From: Verrucomicrobium spinosum DSM 4136 = JCM 18804
GTDB lineage: Bacteria > Verrucomicrobiota > Verrucomicrobiia > Verrucomicrobiales > Verrucomicrobiaceae
Assembly (NCBI RefSeq): GCF_000172155.1
Contig: NZ_ABIZ01000001.1
Span: 6,295,105 to 6,359,104, forward strand
Direction of reading: 5' to 3'
Length of the DNA stretch: 64,000 nucleotides
This document shows positions 1 to 7,913 of this stretch, in pieces; position 1 is the first letter of the stretch, and every line of letters starts with the position of its first letter. The translations under genes were made by a program, and so were the position numbers. A model generated the notes under the pieces. The model was not told the origin of the DNA. It ran no database searches and saw only the letters and a program-made list of their open reading frames with translations.

Positions 1-657
1 CTGGGACCCGTGGAGGAACGGTGGTCCGCCCAACCCGCCACGGTGCTCCAACGGGGCAGGGAATGGAAGCTGATCTCTACCAGGGACGGCCGAGGCAAAG
101 ACGGGTACACCGCATCCGTTATCAACGAGCATACCTCCACCACTCAACTGCTGGTGAAATCGTCTGAGCAGAAGAGTGGTCCTCGCCGCAAAGCCTACCT
201 TGGTTTTGATCTCTCCACTATCCCTCGCCAGAACATCAACGCTGCGGAACTCATCCTAACCTTTGAACCCACAGGGTGGGGGCTGGCCTCCGCCGTCCCC
301 GACTGTGAATTTGAAGTCTATGCCATCACCCGTGAGGAACTCGAAAACTGGGATCCTAACCACCTCCCGTGGGCTTCTGCACCTGCCAATGTGACAAAAG
401 GAAATGCAGTGGACCTCGCTGCCGCCCGACTGCTGGGAAGCTTCACGGTCCCCCGCGGGGTCCAGAAAGGTGAGTTCACTCTCCAAAGTGAAGCCTTGCG
501 AGATTTCCTCCGGGAAGACGCCAACGGTCAGGTGACGTTGATGATCTTCCGCAAGACAATAGAGATCAACGACAACGGCCTGGTGCACGGCATGGCATCC
601 TCCAGGCATCCGTACCTGCCGCCCCCTACTCTGGCGCTCAAGCTGGCAGACCCCTGA
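1..657 (+). CDS. C-terminal part of a DNRLRE-like (CBM96-type) beta-sandwich protein, 5' end cut
   Basis: The frame is open from the first base to the stop at 655-657, so the gene starts outside the window; the GTG at 10 is only the first possible start inside it. About 218 residues are visible. The stretch RKAYLGFDLSTIP, followed by a strand pattern (AELILTFEP) and FEVYAITREELENWD, resembles DNRLRE/CBM96-type domains, which are beta-sandwich modules found in secreted carbohydrate-related proteins. The last segment (LALKLADP) ends the fold. No catalytic domain is visible, so any enzyme part would lie upstream. The family call is by pattern only. The next gene on the same strand begins 120 bp later. 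Confidence 0.55.
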   Translation: MGPVEERWSAQPATVLQRGREWKLISTRDGRGKDGYTASVINEHTSTTQLLVKSSEQKSGPRRKAYLGFDLSTIPRQNINAAELILTFEPTGWGLASAVPDCEFEVYAITREELENWDPNHLPWASAPANVTKGNAVDLAAARLLGSFTVPRGVQKGEFTLQSEALRDFLREDANGQVTLMIFRKTIEINDNGLVHGMASSRHPYLPPPTLALKLADP

Positions 658-777
658 GAGCGCCTTGCCCATGAACCATCAGCTGCGTCATCTAAAGGTG
701 GACAGTTTCTCCACCATCCCGTTGTATTTCCGACGGTTGTGTCAGTAGTGCCGCCGTTCCCGCGTTTGGGAGGACCC

Positions 778-2121
778 ATGAAACGCCGCCGCTTTCTTGC
801 CAAAGCTTCAGCCACCGCTCTGAGCCCACTGGCGTTTCCTGCCGTCGTCCGGTGCGCGGCCCCCAACTCCAAACTGCAGGTGGCATCCATTGGCGTGGCC
901 CGAATGGGGGGCAACACCATGCGCAGCGTCTCCACCCACGGGAAGGTTCAGATCGTGGCCTTGTGTGACGTGGACGAACGCCACCTCGCCCAAGGAGCCC
1001 GGGAGTTTCCCAAAGCGAGAAGATTTCGGGACTGGCGTGATCTGCTCGCCAACCACGCAGACCAGTTCGACGCAATCACGATTGGCACGCCAGACCACAT
1101 GCACGCGCCCATGGCCGTGCTGGCGCTGCGAGCCCGGAAGCATGTCTATCTCCAGAAGCCGATGGCCCCCACCGTGCACGAGTGCCGGGTGATCGCCCGG
1201 GAGGCGGCCAAAGCGGGCGTCGTCACTCAACTGGGCAATCAGGGGCGGTCCAGCATCGAGAGCCGCCTGATGATCGAATTGCTCCGCACCAAGGCGATCG
1301 GCCCTATCAAGGAAGTGATCCTGTGGGAGAATAAACCGCTCAACTGGTGGCCAGCCAACACGAACTTGCGCAAGCGGTCCGATCCCATCCCCACTGGACT
1401 GGACTGGGATGCCTGGTTGGGTGTTCGAGATGCCCGCCCCTATCATGACAGCACCTACCACCCCCAGTTTTGGCGGGCTTGGCGCGACTTCGGCGTCGGA
1501 GAATTGGGGGACATGGGCTGCCACCACTTTGACAGTACGGTGGACGGTCTCAATCTGGCCCCACCCTCCCGCGTCCGCCAGACCGCCACGGGCGAGTCCG
1601 GCGAAGGCCTCTGGGCGAAGCAGCGCCGGGTGGAGTTCGAATTCGGCGGACAAGCCGCCAACGACCTGATCGACGGGGACACTTTGAAGCTGTCCTGGAC
1701 GGATGGCGACCTGACGCCTGATCCTTCCCGAATCCCCTTGCCGCAGGGCATGACCAAATTCCCCGTTTCAGGTGGGATTTGGATTGGCACCAAAGGCTCC
1801 ATTTTAAAGCCCTACACCGTGCGCCCCTTCGTGATGCCGGAGAGCAGTTTCCCGGCGGAAAAGTATCCCAAGGGATTCGGCCGCCAAGATCACTACCATG
1901 ACTGGGTTGACGCCATTTTGCAGAACGGGAAGTCCTGCGCCGACTTCGCTCATGCCGCCCGGCTTACAGAAACCGTGCTGCTGGGCACCCTCGCCGAGCA
2001 CGCCCCCGGCCAGTGGCTGGAGTGGGACCGCTCCAGCATGACCGTGCCACATCGACCCGAGCTAAACGCGCACATCAAGCGCCCCTACCGGAATGGCTGG
2101 CAGGTGGAGGGATTGGGGTGA
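778..2121 (+). CDS. Tat-exported Gfo/Idh/MocA family oxidoreductase
   Basis: A 447-aa NAD(P)-dependent oxidoreductase-like protein. I chose the ATG at 778 because a GGGAGG ribosome site lies just before it and the product opens with a twin-arginine signal (KRRRFLAKASATALSPLAFP); a longer GTG start at 739 would bury that signal. The Rossmann half (about residues 40-170) contains CDVDERH and GTPDHMHAPMA, followed by the family's conserved Lys-Pro in YLQKPMAPT. The C-terminal half has FGVGELGDMGCHHFDS, typical of the secreted subfamily abundant in Verrucomicrobia and Planctomycetes. The substrate, probably a sugar or polyol, cannot be told from sequence. Confidence 0.9.
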   Translation: MKRRRFLAKASATALSPLAFPAVVRCAAPNSKLQVASIGVARMGGNTMRSVSTHGKVQIVALCDVDERHLAQGAREFPKARRFRDWRDLLANHADQFDAITIGTPDHMHAPMAVLALRARKHVYLQKPMAPTVHECRVIAREAAKAGVVTQLGNQGRSSIESRLMIELLRTKAIGPIKEVILWENKPLNWWPANTNLRKRSDPIPTGLDWDAWLGVRDARPYHDSTYHPQFWRAWRDFGVGELGDMGCHHFDSTVDGLNLAPPSRVRQTATGESGEGLWAKQRRVEFEFGGQAANDLIDGDTLKLSWTDGDLTPDPSRIPLPQGMTKFPVSGGIWIGTKGSILKPYTVRPFVMPESSFPAEKYPKGFGRQDHYHDWVDAILQNGKSCADFAHAARLTETVLLGTLAEHAPGQWLEWDRSSMTVPHRPELNAHIKRPYRNGWQVEGLG

Positions 2122-2208
2122 AGGGTTATTGGGTTGTCCGCCGCTCCCTGCAATCACAGCACGAGGAGCAAACGTGTGACTCAATAACCCAACCATCTGC
2201 CCTCCTCC
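2122..2208. repeat. Intergenic inverted repeat between convergent genes
   Basis: A perfect 9-bp inverted pair, GGGTTATTG (2123-2131) and CAATAACCC (2182-2190), lies between the convergent oxidoreductase and trpD genes. It could fold in either transcript and act as a two-way transcript end. It belongs to the same GTTA/TAAC-rich spacer class seen at 16101-16198, 21671-21760 and 29880-29990. Confidence 0.5.
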
Positions 2209-3246
2209 CTAAATCCAATCGTGCAGCGCCCGCAGCTTCGCATGAGCCGCACCCCGATCGAGCAGCTCCTCGGCCATAGCGCGGCCCTGCCTGATGTCGG
2301 TGGCCTTGCCGACAATGACAAAGCCAGCAGCCGCGTTTAACACCGCGAGATCCCGCCGGGCACCTTTGATGGTTCCCGCGAGCACCCCTTCCAAAACATC
2401 AGCGTTTTCAGAGGCGGACCCACCTTCCAGTTCGCTCAGGCTGCCTTTGGGGAAGCCATGGTCGGCGGCATCCATCTCAAGGTGGCTGATAGTACCGTTC
2501 TCGATCTTCGCAATTGTGTTCTGGCCAAGCGTGGAGATTTCGTCCATACCGCGTCCGTCTTCCGTGCGCCCATAGACGACCCAAGCCGCCTTCCGCCCCA
2601 AGCGCTGAAGGATTTCTGCAAAAACCGGCACCAGCTTTTCATCAAACACCCCCACCAGTTGGTAAGGCGGTCTTGCGGGATTCAGCAAGGGGCCCAGAAT
2701 ATTGAAGATGCTACGCTGCCCCTCCGCGGCGAGGAGTTTCCGGGCCTCCAAAACCGCCTTAAAAGCGGGATGATAAATTTGGGCAAAAACAAAGCCGATC
2801 CCCACATCGCGCACACAGCGGGCGAGCTCAGCGGGAGGAAGATCGATCTTCACCCCCAGAGCCTCCAGCACATCCGCTCCGCCGCTCTTGCCAGTGATGC
2901 CACGATTCCCGTGCTTGACGATCGACACCCCGCCCGCAGCGAGAATGAACATGGCTGTGCTGGAGACGTTGAACAGGTTCAGCTTGTCCCCTCCTGTGCC
3001 CACGACATCCAGCATCGGTCCGGAAAGCGTGGCCGGATCAATCCCGGGAGACAGCGCATGCTCCAGAAACTCATTCACGAACCCAGCAATTTCAGCAGGC
3101 TTCTCCCCTTTCTGGGCCAGAGTACGCAGAAATGACGCCTTGCAGGTGGCCTCAGGCTCCGGATCAAGGAGGAAGGCTGCAGCTTCCCTCACCTGGGCGG
3201 GCGTCAAATCGTTTCCGGCTTTCAGATGTTTCTCCAGTTCTTGCAT
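2209..3246 (-). CDS. trpD: Anthranilate phosphoribosyltransferase
   Basis: Catalyses the second committed step of tryptophan synthesis, joining anthranilate to PRPP. The 345-aa product has the family's usual length when started at the ATG at 3246; an upstream TTG would add 14 residues. Visible motifs are DVVGTGGDKLNLFNVSS (PRPP loop, about residues 77-93), KHGNRG, the NILGPLLNPARPP anthranilate/PRPP region and GMDE. There are no other trp genes beside it, so it is a lone trp gene here. It converges with the oxidoreductase and is divergent from yqgE. Confidence 0.95.
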   Translation of the reverse strand: MQELEKHLKAGNDLTPAQVREAAAFLLDPEPEATCKASFLRTLAQKGEKPAEIAGFVNEFLEHALSPGIDPATLSGPMLDVVGTGGDKLNLFNVSSTAMFILAAGGVSIVKHGNRGITGKSGGADVLEALGVKIDLPPAELARCVRDVGIGFVFAQIYHPAFKAVLEARKLLAAEGQRSIFNILGPLLNPARPPYQLVGVFDEKLVPVFAEILQRLGRKAAWVVYGRTEDGRGMDEISTLGQNTIAKIENGTISHLEMDAADHGFPKGSLSELEGGSASENADVLEGVLAGTIKGARRDLAVLNAAAGFVIVGKATDIRQGRAMAEELLDRGAAHAKLRALHDWI

Positions 3247-3411
3247 GCAAGAATACTGGGACAGGGCGGAGAGCCTCTCAAGCCTCAAACATCAAACTTC
3301 GCGTCAACTCCGTGAGTCGTATCCAAGACGTAGATTTACCGGAGGCTCCTTGCCATGCCGGGCAATGCACACTATCCTGCCGCAGGGCCAACCTTTTTCT
3401 GTCATACCCTC

Positions 3412-3969
3412 ATGAATCTTGACGACAGCAAGCCTGAATCTCTCAGTGGTTCGCTGCTGGTGGCCTCCCCAGCATTGCGGGATCCCAACTTCTTTCACAC
3501 GGTGCTTCTCCTTGCCTCGCACAACACCGAGGACGGAGCGTTTGGCTACATCCTGAACCGGCCGCTGGACAAGCGAGTGGCAGACCTCCTGGATGACAAG
3601 GATCTGGGACGTCTTGGCGAAGTTCCCGTATTCCTCGGCGGGCCGGTAGGCACCAACAAGCTTTCCTTTGCCGCATTCAACTGGAACTCCAAGAAACGGG
3701 AATTGCGGATGCAGACCCACCTGTCCACGGAACAAGCGATGAAGGAGCTGGACAAGGGCCGGTCGGTGCGGGGTTTTGTGGGCTATTCCGGGTGGTCAGA
3801 GGGCCAACTGGAGAATGAGCTGGAACAGAATTCCTGGATCACCTGCGCTCCGCTCTCCAAAATCGTAACGGCCCAGCCATCGACCGACTTGTGGACAACG
3901 GTGCTCGACGACCTGGGCCCCTACTACAAACTCCTGGCTCGCATGCCTGCGGATCCGTCGTTGAACTGA
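3412..3969 (+). CDS. yqgE: YqgE/AlgH family protein
   Basis: A 185-aa member of the YqgE/AlgH (DUF179) family. The family signature is clear: LSGSLLVASPALRDPNFFHTV at the N-terminus, GYILNRPLD, VFLGGPV and GFVGYSGWSEGQLENEL. The biochemical role of the family is unsettled; it is usually described as a putative transcriptional regulator. The start at 3412 is chosen because the family begins close to the LSGSLLVA motif; a start at 3355 would add 19 residues without family support. No strong ribosome site is seen. It is divergent from trpD. Confidence 0.9.
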   Translation: MNLDDSKPESLSGSLLVASPALRDPNFFHTVLLLASHNTEDGAFGYILNRPLDKRVADLLDDKDLGRLGEVPVFLGGPVGTNKLSFAAFNWNSKKRELRMQTHLSTEQAMKELDKGRSVRGFVGYSGWSEGQLENELEQNSWITCAPLSKIVTAQPSTDLWTTVLDDLGPYYKLLARMPADPSLN

Positions 3970-4194
3970 GTCAGGCTTGTTTGGGGAAAGCTGAGGGCGC
4001 TCCGCCAGAGGAGTGCCGTGCTCACCAGCGACTTCGGAAGCTCAAACGAGCCCCCCTCACACCCCCTCAACATCGGGCCCCACTTGCGGGGCTAAGGAGT
4101 GCGGCGTGAAGAGAACCACCAGGGGCTTTCGGTCGCGTTACTCCCTCGACCCCCGGCTGGCTGATTGAAATGCCTTCGGCATCTCTTCTGGTGG

Positions 4195-5778
4195 CTACTT
4201 GGCCTCCGCTTCCCCGAACTCAATACGCGGGAATAGGGGCACCGGTTGGCCGAGCTGATGCCCTTCCGACAGCAGCCCCCAAGCCAGATCCTTCACCTGA
4301 AACCCTTCCGCAGGCGTCCACCCCAACTGGAACTGCAATTTCTTGCAGGCTTCTGGCATGATGGGGCTCAGCAGGATGCTGACATGAGCGAGTGCTTCGG
4401 CCAGATGGTAGAGCACGCTGTCCAGGCGGGCAGCCTGTTCCGGGTCCTTGGCCAGCTTGAACGGCTGGGTCATGTCCACGAACTGGTTGGCATGGGTCAC
4501 AATCTTCCACGCCTCAGCGATCCCGTTGTGAATCGCCCAGTTGTTCATTTCCTCGACATAGGCCGCAGGAGCCGCAGCCACGGTCTGACGGAGCGCCAGG
4601 TTGACCTCGTCGTCATACCCGCCGCCCGTGGAGAGGACGCCCTCGCGATATTTCTGGCACATGTTGAGCGCCCGGTTCAGGAGGTTGCCAAGTCCCTTGG
4701 CTAGCTCGTTGTAAGCAATCTGCATGCGTTCCTCACTGAGGTCCGCATCGTAGCCAGTGGACATGTCCCTCATGAGATAGTAGCGCAGGGCTTCAGGAGT
4801 AAACACGTTGGACACCTCATTGGGATCCACCACATTTCCGAGAGTCTTGCTCATCTTCTGCCCCTTGATGTTCCACCAGCCGTGGACAATGAGCTTGGGC
4901 ATCTGGTCATCCGGGAAGCCCAGGGCATGCAGCATGATGGGCCAGTAGATGGCATGCGCCGGCACCAGAATGTCCTTGCCAATGACATGGGCATCCGCAG
5001 GCCAAATGCTCTGGAACTCAGGAAGCCCCTCATTGCCGACCTCGTCCGAAAGGTACCCGGCAAAGCTGATGTAATTCGTCAACGCATCGAACCACACATA
5101 GTTCACAAAACGCTCGTCGAACGGCAGCGGGATACCCCAGCTCAGGCGCTCTTGGGGGCGGGAGATACAGAGATCCTGGCCCACCGAGTTTTCAAGCGCA
5201 TTGAGGACGTCGTTGGTCCGGAAGGCGGGAAAGATGAAATCCGGGTGGGACTTGATGTAGGCACGCAGCCAGTCCACATGCTCGCTGAGTTTGAAGTACC
5301 AGTTTTCTTCCTGGAGCTCAACCACCTCACCCCATTCCTCACCAAAAGTGCCATCAGGCCCACGCTCCTTGTCCGTGAGGAACTGTTCCTGACGCACACT
5401 GTAGAAGCCCGTGTAGCTCTGTTTGTAAAGCTGACCGGCGTCGTGCAACTTTTGCAGCATGGCACGGACGACTTTCTTGTGAGGCTCCGCCGTCGTGGCA
5501 GCCCAACCGTCGTACTGCACGCCCAGCTTTGCCCACAGTTCGATGAACTTCTGGGAAATGTCGTCCACGAACTGCTGTGGACTCACGCCTGCTTTGTCAG
5601 CGCTCTTCTGCACCTTCTGGCCGTGCTGGTCCACCCCGGTGAGAAAGTACACCTCGCGCCCGTTCAGCCGCTGGAAGCGGGCCATGACGTCCGCCAACAC
5701 CTTCTCATAAGCATGGCCGATATGCGGCGGTGCATTGGTGTAGTCAATGGCGGTCGTGATGTAATAGGGCTTGGGCAT
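4195..5778 (-). CDS. metG: Methionine--tRNA ligase (short form)
   Basis: Charges tRNA-Met with methionine. The 527-aa product has the class I signatures PPHIGHAYEK (HIGH, about residues 15-24) and KGQKMSKTLGN (KMSKS). The connecting-peptide region carries FYSVRQEQFLTDKE in place of the cysteine knuckles of zinc-binding MetRS, so this is the zinc-free short form. No C-terminal tRNA-binding OB domain follows the anticodon-binding helices. The ATG at 5778 is preceded by a strong GGAGG; the frame runs on upstream but that part is not MetRS-like. A TPR gene lies 70 bp upstream on the same strand. Confidence 0.97.
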   Translation of the reverse strand: MPKPYYITTAIDYTNAPPHIGHAYEKVLADVMARFQRLNGREVYFLTGVDQHGQKVQKSADKAGVSPQQFVDDISQKFIELWAKLGVQYDGWAATTAEPHKKVVRAMLQKLHDAGQLYKQSYTGFYSVRQEQFLTDKERGPDGTFGEEWGEVVELQEENWYFKLSEHVDWLRAYIKSHPDFIFPAFRTNDVLNALENSVGQDLCISRPQERLSWGIPLPFDERFVNYVWFDALTNYISFAGYLSDEVGNEGLPEFQSIWPADAHVIGKDILVPAHAIYWPIMLHALGFPDDQMPKLIVHGWWNIKGQKMSKTLGNVVDPNEVSNVFTPEALRYYLMRDMSTGYDADLSEERMQIAYNELAKGLGNLLNRALNMCQKYREGVLSTGGGYDDEVNLALRQTVAAAPAAYVEEMNNWAIHNGIAEAWKIVTHANQFVDMTQPFKLAKDPEQAARLDSVLYHLAEALAHVSILLSPIMPEACKKLQFQLGWTPAEGFQVKDLAWGLLSEGHQLGQPVPLFPRIEFGEAEAK

Positions 5779-5848
5779 GGACCTCCTTCCATGCTGCAAA
5801 AAGCTGCCTCTGTCATGGGGAAAAACACCCCCAGGCGTTCGCTCACGG

Positions 5849-6205
5849 CTAGACTCCGTCTTTGGGAGCCTGCACCACTTTCCCCCCCAGAGACAGGATC
5901 CGAGCTTTGCCTTTGGCGTCTTCCGCCTCGGCAATCTGGCCATTTTTCACGTACATCTGGGACAGGGCGGTCCAGGCGAGAAGATCGTTCGGGCGGAGGG
6001 TGGTGGCCATCAGGCCCGCACCGATGGCCTCTTTGACCTGTCCCGATTTCAGCAGGGCCATGCCCAGGGCATGCCAGCCGTCAAAGTAGGCCGGATCCAG
6101 CTCCACGGAGCGTCGGTAGAGGGTCACGGCCTCCTCAATTTCTCCGATGGCGACGAGGCCACTGGCCTCGTCATAGAGAAAGTCACGATCGGGGTTGTCA
6201 CTCAT
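5849..6205 (-). CDS. Small TPR-repeat protein
   Basis: A 118-aa soluble protein made almost entirely of tetratricopeptide repeats. Recognisable units include EIEEAVTLYRRSVELDPAYFDG, WHALGMALLKSGQVKEAI and WTALSQMYVKNGQIAEAE. TPRs mediate protein-protein contacts, and the partner is unknown. The in-frame ATG at 6205 is preferred to the GTG at 6211. It lies between the PpiD-like gene (stop 6247) and metG (start 5778), all on the minus strand with short gaps, so co-transcription is likely. Confidence 0.8.
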   Translation of the reverse strand: MSDNPDRDFLYDEASGLVAIGEIEEAVTLYRRSVELDPAYFDGWHALGMALLKSGQVKEAIGAGLMATTLRPNDLLAWTALSQMYVKNGQIAEAEDAKGKARILSLGGKVVQAPKDGV

Positions 6206-6246
6206 GATCACATGTGTTGGCCACCCCGATCTCAGGAATCTGCCGG

Positions 6247-7803
6247 TTACTGAATGCCAAGAAGTCGGCGCTGAAGCGGCTCGGCATTTTCCTTGCCCTC
6301 GTCACGGCGACGCTGGAACCAAGCACGGAAAATGTCACCCTGCATCATGCCGTCGAGGGACTTCTCAATGTTAGCCTTGGTAGATGCGCCGTCATCACGC
6401 TTGCGAAGTTCCTTGGAGATCACGTACACGAGCAGAACGCCGTTCTCAGTCGGCAGGGGCTTTGTGAAGTGGCCTGCTGGCGTGGTACGAGTTTCGGCAG
6501 CAATTTCGCGTCCGTTGGTGCGATCCATCAGCGGGTTGGACGGGGAGAACTCAGGCAGCTGTTGAGGCGTGAGATTGGCTTCCTTGGCCGCTTCATCGAA
6601 CGTCTTGCCGCCTTTGATGGATTCCTCAAGCTTCTTGCGAGCCTCGCTGGCCGCCTTGGTCATCAGTTCCTGGGCTTTCTGGCTGGTGAGCTGCTCTGCG
6701 ACCTTTTCCTTCACCTCAGCCAACTCCTGCTGCTTGGGCTCTTCTTCCTGGGTCACGCTGAAGAAATAGTAGCCCTTGGCCCCCTCCACAGGATCACTCA
6801 CCGGACGGTTTTGGGGGTCGATGCGGAAGATTTCGGAGACCAGGCCGGGCTCCTCTTTCAGGGCCTCAGGGGGAGCTTCCATGGTGAAGAGAGGCTCCGT
6901 CTTGAGTTCCACCTTGGCGGTTTTGGCCACGTCTTCAAGCTTTGCCCCAGGGGCGATCGCTGCCACCCCGAAGTCGTTCACCCTGGCAGCAAACTCGTTG
7001 CGGGCTTTGACAGTGTCTTCTGCATTGAGCTTTTCCACATCCGGCTTCGCGAACAGCACATAGGAGACAGCGCGCTTGGGTGCGGTTTTGAAAGCTTCCT
7101 TTTTCTCTTCGTAATACTTGGCAATCTCTTCATCCGTCGGCTTGGCGTCTTTTTTGAAGTCGTCCGTGATGAAGGGGATGGAGGCGGCTTTGACCGTCTG
7201 GAAGGTGGAAGCGTAGAGCTGCTTGGAAACATTGTTGTTCAGCACCGCGTTGCCAGCGACAATCTCGTGCAGGCGCTTGAAGCCAATCCAGTCACGCAGA
7301 ACGTCGAAGACATCGGTGTCACGCAGCCCCAACGCGCCGATGTTGTTTTGGAACTGCTCGGCCACGTTGCCATCGAAGTTCCCGTCCTTGTTCTGGAAAA
7401 TGGGCAGCTTCCGGAAGGCTTCACGAGCTTCTTCGTTGGTGGCTTGCACGCCGTTTTTCTCCAGTTCCTCACGAAGCACCAGGAGGTTGAACGCAAAGTC
7501 CACGGGGATCATCCCCTCAGCCTGGTATTTCTGAACCACAAAACCCATGGTGCTGGCGAAGTCGCCGCGCCCCGTGGGGGAAGAAAGCCCCATGCCATAG
7601 GCCAGACGGTAGAGTCGTTCCAAGCGGGACTGCTCAGCAAAGGTGTGCTCCTTGCCGTAAATCGTAAAGGCGGTGTCCTCTGCGGAATGCATGCCCGGCT
7701 CTTTCCGGTTGGTCTGCCCTCCCCAGAAGGTGAACGCAATGATGATGATCGCGGCAAGCGAGATCATGATGGGCTTGGTCTGGCGGCGAAGAAACTCGAG
7801 CAT
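6247..7803 (-). CDS. SurA/PpiD-like membrane-anchored periplasmic folding factor
   Basis: A 518-aa protein with one N-terminal membrane anchor (about residues 11-28, IMISLAAIIIIAFTFWGG), then a long helical region typical of SurA_N_3/PpiD proteins. The N-terminal helical domain includes EEAREAFRKLPIFQNKDGNF, which is a typical SurA-N motif. The region after residue 220 (DEEIAKYYEEKKEAFKTAPK) matches the linker seen before parvulin domains. I do not see a confident parvulin active-site motif, so a pure chaperone role is possible. It acts on the periplasmic face of the inner membrane. The giant coiled-coil gene lies just upstream (stop 7914) and the two may share a transcript. Confidence 0.85.
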   Translation of the reverse strand: MLEFLRRQTKPIMISLAAIIIIAFTFWGGQTNRKEPGMHSAEDTAFTIYGKEHTFAEQSRLERLYRLAYGMGLSSPTGRGDFASTMGFVVQKYQAEGMIPVDFAFNLLVLREELEKNGVQATNEEAREAFRKLPIFQNKDGNFDGNVAEQFQNNIGALGLRDTDVFDVLRDWIGFKRLHEIVAGNAVLNNNVSKQLYASTFQTVKAASIPFITDDFKKDAKPTDEEIAKYYEEKKEAFKTAPKRAVSYVLFAKPDVEKLNAEDTVKARNEFAARVNDFGVAAIAPGAKLEDVAKTAKVELKTEPLFTMEAPPEALKEEPGLVSEIFRIDPQNRPVSDPVEGAKGYYFFSVTQEEEPKQQELAEVKEKVAEQLTSQKAQELMTKAASEARKKLEESIKGGKTFDEAAKEANLTPQQLPEFSPSNPLMDRTNGREIAAETRTTPAGHFTKPLPTENGVLLVYVISKELRKRDDGASTKANIEKSLDGMMQGDIFRAWFQRRRDEGKENAEPLQRRLLGIQ

Positions 7804-7913
7804 GGGAAGCGGGGTGTAGAGCGAGCGGCGAAGAAATGCCGCCCGCAGTCACGGTCAATCAGTTTTTACAGGGAAGCGCAGGCTTGGAGCAGTCAAATGC
7901 CCTCCATGGGCCA

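Noticed and set aside
3970-4194. 225-bp spacer after yqgE
   Set aside because: Checked for tRNA, hairpins and small genes; nothing convincing.
4882-6036. 384-codon plus-strand frame
   Set aside because: It is antisense to metG and crosses the gene boundary; no family pattern.
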